Of a stretch of DNA of 64,000 nucleotides, positions 62,156 through 64,000 are shown one piece after another; position 1 is the stretch's first letter, and the number at the start of each line of letters is the position of its first letter. The stretch comes from Zonotrichia leucophrys gambelii (taxonomy: Eukaryota > Chordata > Aves > Passeriformes > Passerellidae): positions 24,150,099 through 24,214,098 of the forward strand of contig NC_088177.1 of the NCBI RefSeq assembly GCF_028769735.1. Direction: 5' to 3'. Both the position numbers and the translations under genes were made by a program. Under the pieces are notes generated by a model. That model ran no database searches and was not told where the DNA came from. It saw only the letters and a program-made list of their open reading frames with translations.

Positions 62156-64000
62156 GTAAGTGAAAAACTCCATTATTCCTCAAGAAGAATAACTTGAGAA
62201 ATTAATTACATTCTATTGCTTTTTGAAACAGCTTTAGTTTTCTTTTATTAGTCTAAATTCTGCAAATACAAATTTAATAAAACTATAAAAATAACAGCTG
62301 CATTTATGTTACAGTTCTTTCCAATTCCAGCCTATGTTAGTTCTGTTCTTAATGGCCATTTTTATTTTATTTTTAGTCATTCTTTTAAATAAACTTTCTA
62401 ACTAAACTCCTTCTTACTTCTTGTATCAGAGGATCAGAAATGCTAGGTGGGAGAAAGACAAGATTAGTAGCATGTGAGCATTTCTTTCAGAGAAGCAGAA
62501 TGTTTCTGCCTAAAAGAGGGATATTTCTTAAACTAAGAAAAATATGGGTTTTAAAATGTTTTCAGACTCCCAAGTGAATATAATCCATTTGGCAAGAGTT
62601 TTGCAATTAAATATGTAGTACTCATGTAGTTCACAAATTATTCTGTGTGGAGGTTGTTTCTGTTGTGTTGGGTGTTTTGGGGGGGAGTTGAGAATTATTT
62701 GGGAAATGTCTAAAACAAGCAAAAGATGGGTTTGGTTTTTGTTTGATTTGGAGGTTGTTATTTTTACTTAATATTAGTGACCATTTAAGATGGTAGGTTG
62801 AATTTATCAATTTATTGAAATATTTTATATAGCATTAGGCAGTCGCTTCTTTTTTTTTCTGTCTTGTTTGTTCCAACTGTTCTAAAGCAATAGAAGATCT
62901 ATTATTAAACAATAATTAACCCATTTATATATTTACACGATGCCTCCATGAACAGTATCTATCCTGTGAAGTAGTGTTCCTCTTTCTTCAGCTCTTGCTT
63001 TGTACTAGAAGAGAATCAGGAACAGCTGCTAGATAAAATATATTTTTCTGCATTGATAAGGGTAAGTGGGAGGATGCCCTTCTCTCAATCTAAACCTGTG
63101 GGCTTTCTTTCCTTACCTGTTTTGCCTTCTCAAGCCCCAGTATGAGAAACGGTGAGTCTGGTTTTTCTGGAGTAAAGGGATTCCCATGGAGTGAGCACAC
63201 CTAGACCACATTCATCAAATACTGAAACTGCTGTGGAGAGGTGCACTGACTCTGCCTGGTGCTCTCAGATCTTCCTTCATTTCCCTGCTCTGCTGAACAC
63301 AATGACTTCTGAAATAGTGTAGAGGAGGACATAAGGGAAGGAGGTCTGTTTTTGTGCATCCTTGTCTCCCTGGGAATGGGAAAAGTAATCTTTTAATACC
63401 TCAGAAAATACTTAAATGTAACCAGCTCTTACAAAATTAATTTACCTTAGATCCAGGAGAGAAGAATGTAAAACAAGTGAAAGCAAGAACTGTTTTCTCC
63501 AAACCTGAACATGTTTTAGAGTCAGGAGACTCCACTCTGAATTCTGTTTGAAATCCAGGAGGAATTGGTTCCAAATAATTTTTTAGATGGGCTAGAAATT
63601 AGGTTTTTAAGTGTATTGCTGAGTGATTTTCTCTTAGAATGATTTAAAGACAGAGAGGAAATACATGTGTGTGGTGAAGACTTTGATCTCACATTGGAAG
63701 AAGCAATCACTCAAATGCAAAGGAAAACAAAGATCATTAGACTTAAAATTTAACAGTCTCATTAGCCTTCTCGTTACAATTTAGCTAATATATGCACTTC
63801 AGTGATTGCTTATCTTTTTTTTAAGTGAGACTGTAAAAAGGGTATTTGCAGTATTTCCTTTCCTTGTTGCTTAACATCAAGCATGAGCAGAATTCAAGAA
63901 TATCAGAATTATGTATATTTCTTATGCTCATTTACTTTTATATAGTGCCTATTCACAAAAATAAAAAACCTAATTTCTTATCCCCCTGAAAGTAAAAGCA
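62156..64000. other. ATF2 intron, truncated by window end
   Basis: AT-rich. A G-run (GGGGGGGAG near 62680) and T-runs are the only notable compositional features. No exon was found before the window ends. Confidence 0.75.

Overview
The window looks like nuclear DNA from a bird. It is mostly AT-rich non-coding sequence with two vertebrate housekeeping genes, spliced with GT-AG introns, and decayed CR1 LINE tails and fragments, the interspersed repeat typical of sauropsids. The two recognisable genes are ATP5MC3 (mitochondrial ATP synthase c-subunit, third paralogue) and the 5' two-thirds of ATF2 (CREB-family bZIP transcription factor). Both are on the + strand, in tandem. They are also neighbours on one strand at human 2q31, next to the HOXD gene desert.

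Layout. Positions 1 to about 33.8 kb hold no gene I can recognise. By synteny (known from mammals, inferred here) this is the end of the regulatory desert between ATP5MC3 and LNPK/EVX2/HOXD. It holds a long, nearly perfect hairpin at 17.95-18.04 kb, a CTCF-type motif at 17.27 kb, several candidate ancient regulatory or SINE-derived stretches, and a few candidate exons that cannot be confirmed by eye. A degenerate minisatellite (33.89-34.03 kb) abuts the ATP5MC3 CpG-island promoter. ATP5MC3 has five exons between about 34.2 and 37.4 kb and encodes 141 residues. After about 3.5 kb of intergenic DNA, a second CpG island (about 40.93-41.85 kb) carries the ATF2 promoter and non-coding first exon. 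A likely 31-nt non-coding exon follows at 44.94 kb. Seven coding exons run from 51.06 to 62.16 kb and encode residues 1-258. The DNA-binding bZIP half lies beyond the window.

Function. ATP5MC3 supplies the proton-carrying c-ring subunit of complex V. ATF2 is a stress-kinase-regulated activator. Nothing in the sequence couples them beyond adjacency. The main biological surprises are the hairpin at 18 kb, an ATF2 start that lacks the human N-terminal extension with its export signal, and an Asn where human ATF2 has the PKC-target Ser121. All assignments come from reading the sequence; no alignment or search was run.
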